A program made the translations under genes and the position numbers. Below are positions 28,801-36,313 of a stretch of 64,000 nucleotides of DNA, piece after piece (the first letter of the stretch is position 1; every line of letters starts with the position of its first letter). The notes below the pieces were generated by a model, which was given only the letters and a program-made list of their open reading frames with translations, was not told where the DNA came from and searched no databases. Location: assembly GCA_021325575.1 (NCBI GenBank), contig JAJPGW010000007.1:1-64000 (forward strand), in the 5' to 3' direction. Source of the DNA: Gammaproteobacteria bacterium. Its GTDB lineage: Bacteria; Pseudomonadota; Gammaproteobacteria; DSM-16500.

Positions 28801-29029
28801 GGAAGGTGAATTAATTTATGATGCGGATCGCGTATTATTCTCAACGAAAGAACAATGTGAATTATTACTCAAAGAATTTGCCTCAGAAGGCCACCATTAC
28901 AAAGGCATTCATTTGCGCGAATTAACTCAACCGACTTCAGAGACCAGTCCAGAAAAACTGCGTCATTATGAACGTACAGTGAATCGTACCGATGAATCGG
29001 ATGACAATAGACCGCAGCAGATGGGATAA
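22877..29029 (+). CDS. Giant protein of unknown function (2050 aa), effector candidate
   Basis: The largest gene in the window. The ATG at 22877 follows GGGAG at good spacing. The protein is almost entirely helical and charged, with no signal peptide, no clear membrane segment and no enzyme motif that I recognise. A 17-residue unit AELR.[KR]G..EEAELKE[ED] occurs twice, near residues 823 and 877, inside a Glu/Lys-rich coiled-coil-like stretch. The C-terminus is hydrophilic and rich in Asp, Arg and Gln. The gene is on the opposite strand to, and inside, the conserved dnaX-ybaB-recR group, and has a triple PmrA-like box. Size, cytosolic character and regulation fit large type IV effectors of Legionellales, but this is inference. 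Confidence 0.8.
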   Translation: MSFLRFLRTERFAKAFAEPKGASKIRKEAVRELGALFTHKNAQLIEMIESAKENYPWDKFFEYIGTKMGKTQEDYADREYKKVNLRESLEKVANLVAYACEVGDCVDGSKMGALRKAYLEHVGKFEDPEFAKKISAKLRTPFNPAKMSEGAKKRINHKLEAINKKWLALIEGKQNKIEIAEILVKEVDFANYVELSNQLAAVSPQNTHLAFVRERIIEPLYNKLVSIDPATTSLEAYRNAIQDFQYAYAMAGSRLDQPSKEKYEALITQVLFIVSMKNELAKLEKFRATIEKLNASPDTRHLVDETTYHDRLVDFNRFVSDAKKMNFVVHPQGMRQLFAIADSYLQDYERYIKGARTAAVNTVTNADDEEAGLIRTFTFAQTREVGQEIQDTLDDTEETPLARELKVSAEVFADTPQLIANRLAGSDFKEDELKLFREKVADRQWLETNASLFSSEQFSNLLKAAPEATATQMAKYAAEFHDSFQAARKTRAENEERKEEKSKAIATGLLAGKKAIGMIQEAVKIISPILKTDDFDLSTDLRGALEGYILRDRDSLRSMPRALRDFIKTVVKNSPLYKNHKKLLVDRLEMGIRELYNAYRTEITTMDPAIDSNLTAIRTLYYAITGVDRVGDLKGMGLHLSDMAGPLEQVIAVEAERKYAPVEVPRVQGNPVYTRLVTTALGTPGLLDQEIGQLVSYADTDQLRAATSQLYHQREFQRLNAIFEATPEPEKLTLLSTVTFGVRHYLLSQYIQGTVAQTTSLATKQRLSAMALRSFLAEVSAVPVTETPVHSNLPSMLGKKSKELKLEAQRFEEKQAETTKQVAELRSKGLLEEAELKEEGSIQDLMNSFGAGKKAEHLKLLREDVLKKEAQIRQEAAELRARGRDEEAELKEDEIDSLPDPGKLVIYALMNLDVKNVNPDAAMYFGNMLMELLTDPKGILYLRDNEIERLNQKAIELQESKAWVDRNQDRWFGAYPIFRGFVHTFKENVSLFFGKKLDEHEVERFNFATIAVLNLYCSIQELPDKEIYEKVFVNRIIAEDKSKKEGPYITLLKDDVYGAPFANLFFHHMSDSNTLTGLSPEYRKAILKHLTEVSENDVKKLRGLEVSDLEYIPKAGRKNIFKVITKIADKLGFEKLAVLSRDFDKSDWSDLFEHISDPSTNLGLHMLMQPAAVDAMISLDAVQNYLTVELLNSLTAVEISKIDRRAREYVCQSSNFFAECVKQQQILGWEKLTALVSGFKPEAVTTILNKWNPVSAQEITAFSLASKILFHAQPQAVVNNFMAGNRDRSKQAALDIVKEVAKGVWSSEAEHVRLNKLFYEANSGIMETLGFGAEYKLIKDNVQPLVEQVLAVRAGDTITYDSESLAKVDDNTFLQGYIARNWEKMLASPDKNVVKAMLQNHHILEHALKSTKTNLFAADNKATVAEVKETPEGIDRIRKLVDAARTHGVTPSEYYHAILHIREREKVEERSDMVSHRLLVEFDRYFENTADAQLRTFIGNNAERAAIYALIIEKYKSRNTAPDDYESLHANLHHAISTNKSEYRKDAIADAAFHNEYIMRSLLEAKTPEARTVVVHKLSYVSPEQFARDMYAFRKESVQEAYADSVMRYQDYLSKTQAAALMKVAKPVRDRQWSEEHPFLAFFRFTIPSIFGFKSPAQKIKAYQDKYEADGQEMHMPAIDAMRSIVKAKTESGSQVARSLGISTKALATKSEPKKVLQMDCTHRLTSQPEVRNALRTAQPLLQQIFDDIREKLPRLHEAGQLEEHHEELDRHLKEAVTRVMPKIKLKRQGDLFKAENLMMLFESQNEDRNAKDKQVQAHTNYAHEGIRFLVRMQKALELCERACSRNPGDAFTVSIRANNRKMKEALAHLELIPQYRMALAMYRRIEALETKNSMGRLEKWVASYNLKEDLESKMQSTHTLRAMERRREAKPDHYAEQDAKREAHNKKKNTLKGKAVRALFGGFVSRAQENRRKLEGELIYDADRVLFSTKEQCELLLKEFASEGHHYKGIHLRELTQPTSETSPEKLRHYERTVNRTDESDDNRPQQMG

Positions 29030-29046
29030 CTTAACCGTCCCATTTT

Positions 29047-29159
29047 GTCATTGCGAGGCCTCGCGTAGCGAGGACGAAGCAATCTCCAAAAGATTGCTTC
29101 CCCGGCTAAAAGCATGCCGGGGCAGGCTAAAAACGCAGAAAGCGCTCCTCGCAATGACG
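29047..29159. repeat. GTCATTGCGAG palindromic repeat, copy 7 (complete, with insertion)
   Basis: It lies between the convergent 2050-aa gene and dnaX. The left inner stem is CCTCGC/GCGAGG. The right half is longer than in other copies because it carries an additional hairpin (CCCGGC...GCCGGG) before the closing CTCGCAATGAC. Confidence 0.88.
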
Positions 29160-29163
29160 CGCA

Positions 29164-30792
29164 TTACACCGCCTCAATCGACCCTAAATCCAACGAAGCC
29201 CCAAACAATTCCTGAATCTTCTGCACATGCGAATCATTTTCAATCGCATTTTTTGCATCAGCCTTACGTTCCGATTCGTGCGCTTCTTTTTGCTTTGCCG
29301 GTGTTTGAATATCACCCGTAATAATCGTGATTTCTAATTGCATTTTTTTCTTAAAATACTTTGTAAGCTCTTCTTCGATGCGATCCGATAACTTTTTATT
29401 AAGCATAGGCTCATGCGCTTTCGTCAAACCCAACTGAATTTTTGCATCACTCAACTGAATCAAAGAACAATTCGCCGCCAGCGCCTGCGCAAGACCAGTT
29501 AAATTTAATTGACTTAAAATTTGAGCCCAATCCTCTTTTCCCTCAGTGGCTCGACGAGCTGACTCTTTCACCTCAGGAGCAGGAGTAGATCGAACCGGCT
29601 CTTTCACCTGAGAAGCAGTAGAGCGAGTAGGCTCTTTCACCTCTCCCCTTGTGGGAGAGGTCAGAACGCGCTCTTCGCGTTCTGGGTGAGGGGTGCTTTT
29701 GGCTGGAGGTGTCTCTTTAGTTGAATCCGGCCTAAACGCCAACATCCTAAGCATCACCATCTCAAATCCTTGCCGCGCATTTGGCGCCAACGGCAAATCC
29801 CGCCGCCCAATCAAAGCAATTTGATAATACAACTGCGCATCTTCAGACGTAATCCGCGTCGCAAACTGTTTTATTTTTTCTGAATGCGCAAAATCTTTTA
29901 CAATTTGCGCAATACTCACCTGATGCAAAATTTTCAATAATTCTTCTAATACCTGATTAAAATCCGGCGCCTGCTCTGCCAGTGCAGCAATTTCAGATAA
30001 AAGCAACGCGCCATTATTCTCAGCCAACGCATCTAATAATCTAAAAATCGCATCCTGCTCAATACTGCCAAGCATTTGCCGAGTTTCAACTGCAGAAACT
30101 TGGTTGCCACAGTATGCAATCGCCTGATCCAACAAGCTCAATGCATCACGCATACTGCCATCGGCTGCTTCAGACAATAATTCCAGCGCAGGCATTTCAT
30201 GCGCAATATTTTCTGTTTTACAAATATGTTCTAAATGCTTCGCAATCTGCTCAGCCGGCACGCGTTTCAAATTAAATTGTAAACAGCGCGATAAAATCGT
30301 AATCGGCAAGCGCTTCGGATCCGTCGTTGCTAATAAAAATTTCACATGCGCAGGCGGTTCTTCGAGTGTTTTTAATAATGCATTAAAACTATGACCAGAC
30401 AACATGTGCACTTCGTCGATGAGATAAATCTTGTAGCGGCCTTGAGTCGCTGCATATTGCACATTATCCAAAATTTCACGCGTGTCTTCGACTTTAGTGC
30501 GCGATGCCGCATCGACTTCAATTAAATCCAGAAAACGTCCCGCATCAATACTTTCGCAAATAGAACATTTACCACAAGGATTAGAGCTAATCCCTGTTTC
30601 GCAATTTAAACATTTAGCAAGAATCCGCGCGAGAGTCGTTTTTCCCACACCGCGTGTGCCAGTAAATAAATACGCATGATGCAATCGCTCATGATCGAGC
30701 GCGTTAGTTAGCATGCGAAGAATAGGCTCTTGACCAACCATTTCTTGAAAATTACGAGGACGCCATTTGCGCGCGAGGACTTGGTAACTCAT
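29164..30792 (-). CDS. dnaX: DNA polymerase III subunit tau/gamma
   Basis: A 542-aa clamp-loader ATPase. N-terminal YQVLARKWRPRNFQEMVGQ, Walker A GTRGVGKTTLAR, the four-Cys zinc motif (CLNCETGISSNPCGKCSIC), Walker B LIDEVHMLS and the SRC motif (SRCLQF) are intact. It loads the beta clamp and, in the tau form, bridges polymerase and helicase. The linker before the C-terminal domain is low-complexity: it contains a translated palindromic repeat (29638-29695) and a tandem VKEP.RST-like repeat. It is shorter than the enterobacterial protein. The usual downstream partners ybaB and recR are separated from it. Confidence 0.95.
   Translation of the reverse strand: MSYQVLARKWRPRNFQEMVGQEPILRMLTNALDHERLHHAYLFTGTRGVGKTTLARILAKCLNCETGISSNPCGKCSICESIDAGRFLDLIEVDAASRTKVEDTREILDNVQYAATQGRYKIYLIDEVHMLSGHSFNALLKTLEEPPAHVKFLLATTDPKRLPITILSRCLQFNLKRVPAEQIAKHLEHICKTENIAHEMPALELLSEAADGSMRDALSLLDQAIAYCGNQVSAVETRQMLGSIEQDAIFRLLDALAENNGALLLSEIAALAEQAPDFNQVLEELLKILHQVSIAQIVKDFAHSEKIKQFATRITSEDAQLYYQIALIGRRDLPLAPNARQGFEMVMLRMLAFRPDSTKETPPAKSTPHPEREERVLTSPTRGEVKEPTRSTASQVKEPVRSTPAPEVKESARRATEGKEDWAQILSQLNLTGLAQALAANCSLIQLSDAKIQLGLTKAHEPMLNKKLSDRIEEELTKYFKKKMQLEITIITGDIQTPAKQKEAHESERKADAKNAIENDSHVQKIQELFGASLDLGSIEAV
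29638..29695 (-). repeat. Palindromic element inside the dnaX coding sequence
   Basis: Two adjacent inverted repeats, CCTCTCCC/GGGAGAGG (29640-29660) and AGAACGCG/CGCGTTCT (29663-29683), are followed by GGGTGAGGGGTG. This type of sequence is usually intergenic. Here it is read in frame and codes for the dnaX segment HPEREERVLTSPTRGEV in the linker. Confidence 0.8.
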
Positions 30793-30819
30793 ACGGGGCT
30801 TTCCATATAATTAACTGTC

Positions 30820-30839
30820 ATCCCCGCGAAAGCGGGGAT
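30820..30839 (-). terminator. Hairpin after the SRP RNA gene
   Basis: ATCCCCGC and GCGGGGAT pair perfectly around a GAAA/TTTC loop, about 12 bp beyond the 3' end of the SRP RNA and before dnaX. There is no strong T-run, so it may be a dispersed repeat that also helps end the RNA. Confidence 0.5.
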
Positions 30840-30851
30840 CTGCTGATTAAG

Positions 30852-30952
30852 GAGGCAGCCAGCACCAGCCTGACTTCGGCGCCCGAATCTGCTGCTACCG
30901 TTGCTTCCTTCCGGACCTGGCGGGGTTCACAGCATATCGCCGCGAAGGGACC
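30852..30952 (-). ncRNA. ffs: Signal recognition particle RNA (4.5S)
   Basis: The minus strand contains the nearly invariant SRP domain IV: CCAGGTCCGGAAGGAAGCA, with the GGAA tetraloop and the asymmetric loop bound by Ffh. Flanking arms pair to give the single long hairpin of the small bacterial form of about 100 nt. A position next to dnaX is common for ffs. Ends are estimated from pairing and may be off by several bases. Confidence 0.93.
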
Positions 30953-31226
30953 AATACTGACTACCAAAACTGAGCGCCTATCTTAACAAGACTTTTTCGG
31001 AAAGTAAAAATTAATAGTTTCTATGAGAGGGTTATTTTTCATGTTTTTTGTTGAAATAGGTTTAATAAAACTATATTATTCAATTAGCTAGTCACTATGC
31101 AGCTATTATTTCAATTCTACCCATCGGTTATTCTTAAGACATATCTGGTGTTTCCAAAGCAAATCTCAAGCTATAGGGTAAACAGTTAGTTCGCTTCGTA
31201 AGGATAAGGTTTAAGTAGGGAGGACC

Positions 31227-32276
31227 ATGATAATGCTCAAGAGCTCAATAACAACAAATACAGCCCTTATTGCGGACATTAGAAAGCTAATTGATGGCGC
31301 ACGCCAACGAGTTGCGCAAATGTTTAATGCTGAGCTTTCCCTGTTGTATTGGCAAATCGGTCAACGCCTGAAATCAGTGATTTTGAATGGTGAAAGGGCT
31401 GAATATGGCAACAAAATTATTAAAAATTTATCTAAAAAATTGACGGTCCTTTATGGTCGTGGCTGGAGTGAGAAACAGCTTTGGCATTGCCTCCGGTTTG
31501 TGGAGACTTTTCCGAGCATTGAAAAAGTCTCCACACTGTGGAGACAATTAAGCTGGTCTCATATAAAGACTTTGATCTACATGGAAGACACGATAAAAAG
31601 AGATTTTTATACGCAGCTTGCAATCATGGAAGGGTGGTCTTATCGGCAATTTAAAGATCAGCTTAATTCCATGCTTTACGAGCGTACAGCTTTATCAAAA
31701 CAACCGGATGAATTAATTAAACAAGAATTAGAAATGATGCAAAAGACAGGAAGCCCCGCACCAGCCATACTATTAAAAGACCCTTATGTATTAGATTTTT
31801 TAGATTTAAACGATCGTTATTTCGAAAAAGATTTAGAAGATGCTATCTTGCGAGAGATGGAACAATTTTTACTAGAATTAGGTGCAGGATTCACATTTAT
31901 AGCTAGACAAAAACGCATGCAGATAGATAACGATGATTTTTATCTTGATTTGCTCTTTTATAACCGGAAACTTAAACGACTTGTTGCCATTGAACTAAAG
32001 CTGGGTGATTTTCAAGCTGATTATAAGGGTCAAATGGAGCTCTATTTACGTTGGTTAGCAAAGTACGAAACTGAAAAAGATGAAAATCCACCGCTTGGTA
32101 TCATTCTTTGTGCGGGTAAAAAACATGAACAAATAGAATTATTAGAACTCAATAAGAGCGGTATTCATGTCGCAGAATATCTGACTGTCTTGCCCCCACG
32201 AGAAATTTTGCAAGCTAAACTGCAGCATTCAATTGAACACGCTCGACGCAGCATAGAATCAAAAGAGGATTCATAA
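31227..32276 (+). CDS. DUF1016/YhcG-family PDDEXK nuclease
   Basis: A 349-aa two-domain protein. The N-terminal DUF1016 part (about 10-170) contains LLYWQIGQRL and GWSEKQLWHCLRF. The C-terminal PDDEXK nuclease domain carries DDFYLDLLFYNRKLKRLVAIELK, with the catalytic Asp and the ExK pair, then a QMELYLRWL helix. The ATG at 31227 follows AGGGAGG. YhcG-type proteins often occur in accessory islands and restriction or defence loci. No methylase or partner is nearby; the gene ends 1 bp before the encoded CCA of the convergent tRNA-Ser, which suggests insertion at a tRNA. About 270 bp upstream contain no recognisable gene. Confidence 0.9.
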   Translation: MIMLKSSITTNTALIADIRKLIDGARQRVAQMFNAELSLLYWQIGQRLKSVILNGERAEYGNKIIKNLSKKLTVLYGRGWSEKQLWHCLRFVETFPSIEKVSTLWRQLSWSHIKTLIYMEDTIKRDFYTQLAIMEGWSYRQFKDQLNSMLYERTALSKQPDELIKQELEMMQKTGSPAPAILLKDPYVLDFLDLNDRYFEKDLEDAILREMEQFLLELGAGFTFIARQKRMQIDNDDFYLDLLFYNRKLKRLVAIELKLGDFQADYKGQMELYLRWLAKYETEKDENPPLGIILCAGKKHEQIELLELNKSGIHVAEYLTVLPPREILQAKLQHSIEHARRSIESKEDS

Positions 32277-32277
32277 T

Positions 32278-32368
32278 TGGCGGAGAGAGAGGGATTCGAA
32301 CCCTCGGTACGCTATGAACGTACACACGCTTTCCAGGCGTGCTCCTTAAACCGCTCGGACATCTCTCC
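32278..32368 (-). tRNA. tRNA-Ser (anticodon GGA)
   Basis: Acceptor GGAGAGA/TCTCTCC, a long variable arm typical of class II tRNAs, T-loop GGTTCGAATCC, and anticodon loop CTGGAAA with GGA. The 3' CCA is encoded. Confidence 0.96.
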
Positions 32369-32423
32369 GGTAAGGTGCGTAAGGTAAACTAGAAAAAGAG
32401 GAAGTGCAAGAGATCGGGTTGCC

Positions 32424-32503
32424 CGTCATTGCGAGGCCTGCTTTTTAGGCCGTGGCAATCTCCAAAAGATTGCTTCGCCGTCTTCGACGGCTCGCAATGA
32501 CGG
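32424..32503. repeat. GTCATTGCGAG palindromic repeat, copy 8 (complete)
   Basis: It ends exactly where the dapE stop codon begins. Inner stems GGCCT/AGGCC (left) and GCCGTC/GACGGC (right) are both perfect. The left end reads GTGGCAATC rather than GAAGCAATC. Confidence 0.9.
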
Positions 32504-33634
32504 TTATTCTACGAAAAGTATCTCAAGAATTTTTTCATAAATATGCATCAATGGCTTAAGGTCAGCAAGGCTCACGCGTTCGTTGACTTGGTGAACGGTG
32601 GTGTTTACAGGGCCCAGTTCGATGACTTCAGCGCCGGTTGGGGCGATAAAACGGCCGTCGGAGGTGCCGCCGCCGGTTGAGAGGATGGGTTCAAGGCCGG
32701 TGACTTCTTTGATTGCACTTTGGACTGCAGTGACTAATTTGACTTTTTTGGTCAAAAACGGTTGCCCCGACAGGTTCCATTTTAAATCAAAATTTAACTT
32801 ATGTTTTTCTAAAATTTTCTGTACGCGCTGTTGTAATTCTTCGGACGTGACAGCGGTTGAAAAACGAAAATTAAAGGCGACATCGAGTGTGCCGGGGATC
32901 ACATTTTCTGCGCCTGTTCCTGCATGAATATTGGAAATCTGAAAAATGGTGGGCGGGAAAAATTCATTGCCATCGTCCCATTTGGTTGAAGTGAGTTCGT
33001 CGAGTGCTTTCGCAAACGTATGAATAGGATTCACTGCATGATGGGGAAATGCCACATGGCCTTGTTTGCCATAAATAATTAATTTGCCAGAAAGCGAACC
33101 GCGTCGACCGACTCGAATTTGATCTCCTAGCAATTTTTCACTGCTCGCTTCACCAATGACGCAATAATCTATTTTTTCTTGTCGTTGCATCAATTCTTCG
33201 ATAACGCGTTTCGTGCCATCCGTATTGACCGCGCCTTCTTCATTGCTGGTAATCAAAAATGCGATTGAGCCTGAAAATTTCGGGTTATTTTTCACAAAAT
33301 TTTCAGCTGCAGTGACCATCGCAGCAAGTCCGGATTTCATATCCGCGGCACCGCGTCCATATAAAAATCCATCGCGCTCGGTTGGCTGAAAAGGATCAGA
33401 CGTCCAAGCATTTAAAGGACCCGGTGGCACGACATCGGTGTGACCGGCAAAAACAAAAAGGGGTGCCTCTGTTCCACGGCGTGCCCAAAGATTATCGACT
33501 TGATTAAACGGCATGGATTCAATCGTAAATCCCAGTGCTTTAAGTCGATGAGCGATCAGTGTTTGGCAACCGGCGTCATTCGGAGTGATTGACGGTCTTG
33601 AAATTAACTGTTTTAAAAGTTCCAGAGTCGCCAT
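32504..33634 (-). CDS. dapE: Succinyl-diaminopimelate desuccinylase
   Basis: A 376-aa M20-family di-zinc hydrolase of lysine and meso-DAP synthesis. Metal ligands and catalytic residues are visible in FAGHTDVVPPG, GRGAADMKSG, TSNEEGA, GEASSE and the C-terminal VHQVNERVS. GGGTSDGRF near the end is typical of DapE rather than ArgE. It lies 8 bp after dapD on the same strand, so the two DAP-pathway genes form an operon. Its stop codon abuts a palindromic repeat. Confidence 0.96.
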   Translation of the reverse strand: MATLELLKQLISRPSITPNDAGCQTLIAHRLKALGFTIESMPFNQVDNLWARRGTEAPLFVFAGHTDVVPPGPLNAWTSDPFQPTERDGFLYGRGAADMKSGLAAMVTAAENFVKNNPKFSGSIAFLITSNEEGAVNTDGTKRVIEELMQRQEKIDYCVIGEASSEKLLGDQIRVGRRGSLSGKLIIYGKQGHVAFPHHAVNPIHTFAKALDELTSTKWDDGNEFFPPTIFQISNIHAGTGAENVIPGTLDVAFNFRFSTAVTSEELQQRVQKILEKHKLNFDLKWNLSGQPFLTKKVKLVTAVQSAIKEVTGLEPILSTGGGTSDGRFIAPTGAEVIELGPVNTTVHQVNERVSLADLKPLMHIYEKILEILFVE

Positions 33635-33642
33635 TTTTTTCC

Positions 33643-34473
33643 TTACATTCTTAGTAATTCATTGATGCTGACTTTGCTGCGGGTCTTGGCATCGACTTGT
33701 TTTACAATGACCGCACAATAAAGACTGTATTTGCCATCATGCCCGGGCAAATTGCCAGAAACGACAACGGAACCTGCGGGTACGCGACCATAGGTGATTT
33801 CTCCGGTTTCACGGTTATAAATGCGTGTGCTTTGACCGATGAAAACGCCCATAGAAATGACCGAGCCTTCTTCGACAATCACGCCCTCGACAATTTCAGA
33901 ACGTGCGCCAATAAAACAATGGTCTTCAATAATGGTTGGATTGGCTTGCACAGGCTCAAGTACGCCGCCAATGCCAACACCGCCTGAGAGGTGGACGTTT
34001 TTGCCAATTTGCGCACAGGAACCGACGGTTGCCCAAGTATCGACCAGGGTGCCTGAATCGACATAAGCGCCTAAATTCACATAAGAGGGCATTAAAATGG
34101 TATTGGGAGCAAGATAACATCCTTTGCGAGCAACGGCAGGCGGGACAACTCTAACGCCCGAGGCATTGAGGGTGGCCTCATCCATCCCAGCAAATTTCAG
34201 CGGGACTTTATCAAAATATTGGGTAAAACCGCCTTTGATCACATGGTTGTCATAAAGACGAAAATAGAGGAGCACCGCTTTTTTGATCCATTGATGGGTC
34301 AGCCATTCGCCGTTGATTTTTTCGGCAACTCTGAGTTTTCCGGCATCCAGGAGTTCAATGATTTCATTGACCGCTTGTTTAACGTCAGAGGGGTGTTTTT
34401 TTGGGCTAAAATTTGCACGATCTTCGTACGCATTATCAATCAGGGGTTTTAAAACATGGGTAGTGGCTTGCAT
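33643..34473 (-). CDS. dapD: Tetrahydrodipicolinate N-succinyltransferase
   Basis: A 276-aa left-handed beta-helix acyltransferase that precedes DapE in meso-DAP synthesis. The N-terminal helical domain ([21 protein letters not shown]) and the hexapeptide repeat region ([52 protein letters not shown]) match DapD. The start may be ATG 34473 or ATG 34482; the first gives the shorter family-like N-terminus, while the second has the better-placed GGAA site. Divergent from msbA. Confidence 0.96.
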   Translation of the reverse strand: MQATTHVLKPLIDNAYEDRANFSPKKHPSDVKQAVNEIIELLDAGKLRVAEKINGEWLTHQWIKKAVLLYFRLYDNHVIKGGFTQYFDKVPLKFAGMDEATLNASGVRVVPPAVARKGCYLAPNTILMPSYVNLGAYVDSGTLVDTWATVGSCAQIGKNVHLSGGVGIGGVLEPVQANPTIIEDHCFIGARSEIVEGVIVEEGSVISMGVFIGQSTRIYNRETGEITYGRVPAGSVVVSGNLPGHDGKYSLYCAVIVKQVDAKTRSKVSINELLRM

Positions 34474-34542
34474 AATTATCATATTTCCATAGTTGGATTT
34501 GTGCTAGGATAACGCATTTTCCACCGAGATAAAAATAGGCTT

Positions 34543-36312
34543 ATGTCAGAACCAAAACGGATAGAAAACGCTTTCCTTGTCTACAGTCGTTTATTTGGCT
34601 ATGTGCGTCGCTATTGGGCAGCCCTGGCGATCGCGCTGATCGCGAGTATGCTTTATTCTGGAATTGATGCCTGGTTCGTGCATTTTTTAAAACCTTTATT
34701 GAATAAAGGTCTCGTCCAGAAAAATAAACAATTTTTACATACGGCGCCTTTCTTAGTGCTGGGCGTATTTATGTTGCGCGGCATTGTCAGTTTTTTTTCA
34801 ACTTATAATATCGCATCGGTATCGCGCAGTGTGATTATGAGCTTGAGGCAAGATCTTTTTGCTAAATTGCAAAAACTGCCAGCGAGTTTTTATGATCATC
34901 ACTCATCGGGCCAGATTATTTCAATCATGCTTTATAGCGTGGAACAAATTGCCAATGCGAGTGCGGATATTTTGACGACAGCGGTGCAGTCCTTTTTCTT
35001 GATTGTATTTTTGTTGTTTGTGATGTTTAGCACCAGTTGGAAATTATCCTTGCTGTATTTCATTATTATTCCCGTGATTGCAGTGATTATGCGGACGACC
35101 AGTTTGCGTGTGCGTCGTTTGAGTTTAATTATTCAGGATTCCGTGGCCGATATTACCAATCGCACCGAAGAAAATGTCGAAGGCTATAAAGTGGTGCGTG
35201 CGTTCGGTGGGCAAGATGAAGAAACGCAAAAATTTGAAAAAACAACCCGCATGAATCGTCAGCGTGAAATGAAAGTGGTGGCAGCGCGTTCCTGGAGTGT
35301 TTCCAGTGTGCAGTTGGTTGCGGCCATGGCACTCTGTCTTACTTTATTTGTCGCAGCGCTTGATATTACCAATTCGATTTTATCGGCAGGGGGATTTGTC
35401 TCGTTGATTGCGGCAATGCTTGCCCTTCTAAAACCCATGAAAGATTTAACATCAATGCAAAATAAATTGCATCGAGGATTGGCCGGTGCGCAAACGGTGT
35501 TTGAAATGCTGGATGAAAAAATCGAAGAGGACACTGGCACGAAAGAATTGCAACGTGCGCGCGGCAAAATTGATTTTCATCATGTTTCATTTTCGTATGA
35601 AGAAAATAAACCGGTGCTCCAAGATATTTCATTCACTGTGCAGCCCGGTGAAACGGTTGCATTGGTCGGACGATCAGGCAGCGGCAAATCGACGCTCGTA
35701 AGTCTTTTACCGCGTTTTTATTCTGGATTTGGCGGGAAAATTTTATTAGATGATACCGAGATCACCAATTATCGGTTGCGAGATTTGCGTCAACAGTTTG
35801 CTTTAGTTTCGCAAAATGTGACCTTATTTAATGATACGGTCGCTAATAATATCGCTTATGGAAAAATGGGTTTAGCCACCGATTCGGAATTACGCGCTGC
35901 AGCGAAAGCCGCTTTTGCGCTTGATTTTATCGAGCAATTGCCGAATGGCTTTAATACCTTAATTGGTGAAAATGGCGTACTGCTTTCGGGTGGTCAGCGT
36001 CAACGTATTGCAATTGCGCGTGCTTTCTTAAAAAATGCACCGATTTTAATTTTAGATGAAGCAACTTCTGCATTAGACACTGAATCAGAACGTGTCATTC
36101 AGTCTGCGTTTGAAGATTTAATGCGTAAGTGCACAACATTAGTCATTGCGCATCGATTATCAACGGTTGAGCACGCTGACAAAATTGTGGTACTGGATCA
36201 GGGTCAAATTATGGAAGTGGGCAACCACGCCAATTTATTGGCGCGTGACGGTTATTACGCAAAATTATATAAAATGCAGTTTAGCGATGTGCCAGCAACT
36301 GAGGAAACTTAA
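34543..36312 (+). CDS. msbA: Lipid A export ABC transporter MsbA
   Basis: A 589-aa fused ABC exporter: six membrane segments in the first 330 residues, then one nucleotide-binding domain with Walker A GRSGSGKST, signature LSGGQRQRIAIARA, Walker B ILILDEATSALD and the H-loop His in IAHRLSTV. It flips lipid A core across the inner membrane. LpxK starts 1 bp after its stop, the classic msbA-lpxK pair, which supports MsbA over other exporters. Confidence 0.95.
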   Translation: MSEPKRIENAFLVYSRLFGYVRRYWAALAIALIASMLYSGIDAWFVHFLKPLLNKGLVQKNKQFLHTAPFLVLGVFMLRGIVSFFSTYNIASVSRSVIMSLRQDLFAKLQKLPASFYDHHSSGQIISIMLYSVEQIANASADILTTAVQSFFLIVFLLFVMFSTSWKLSLLYFIIIPVIAVIMRTTSLRVRRLSLIIQDSVADITNRTEENVEGYKVVRAFGGQDEETQKFEKTTRMNRQREMKVVAARSWSVSSVQLVAAMALCLTLFVAALDITNSILSAGGFVSLIAAMLALLKPMKDLTSMQNKLHRGLAGAQTVFEMLDEKIEEDTGTKELQRARGKIDFHHVSFSYEENKPVLQDISFTVQPGETVALVGRSGSGKSTLVSLLPRFYSGFGGKILLDDTEITNYRLRDLRQQFALVSQNVTLFNDTVANNIAYGKMGLATDSELRAAAKAAFALDFIEQLPNGFNTLIGENGVLLSGGQRQRIAIARAFLKNAPILILDEATSALDTESERVIQSAFEDLMRKCTTLVIAHRLSTVEHADKIVVLDQGQIMEVGNHANLLARDGYYAKLYKMQFSDVPATEET

Positions 36313-36313
36313 T

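Noticed and set aside
29164-30792. Programmed frameshift site in dnaX
   Set aside because: No convincing slippery heptamer followed by a stem was recognised at the expected place; the low-complexity linker made it hard to judge, so it is not reported.
31132-31137. CTTAAG upstream of the DUF1016 gene as a PmrA-like box
   Set aside because: Only one half-site; no TTAA sequence 11 bp to either side and no suitably spaced -10.
36146-36313. N-terminal extension of LpxK inside msbA
   Set aside because: The extension is out-of-frame msbA coding sequence; the family start matches the TTG at 36314 behind GAGGA.
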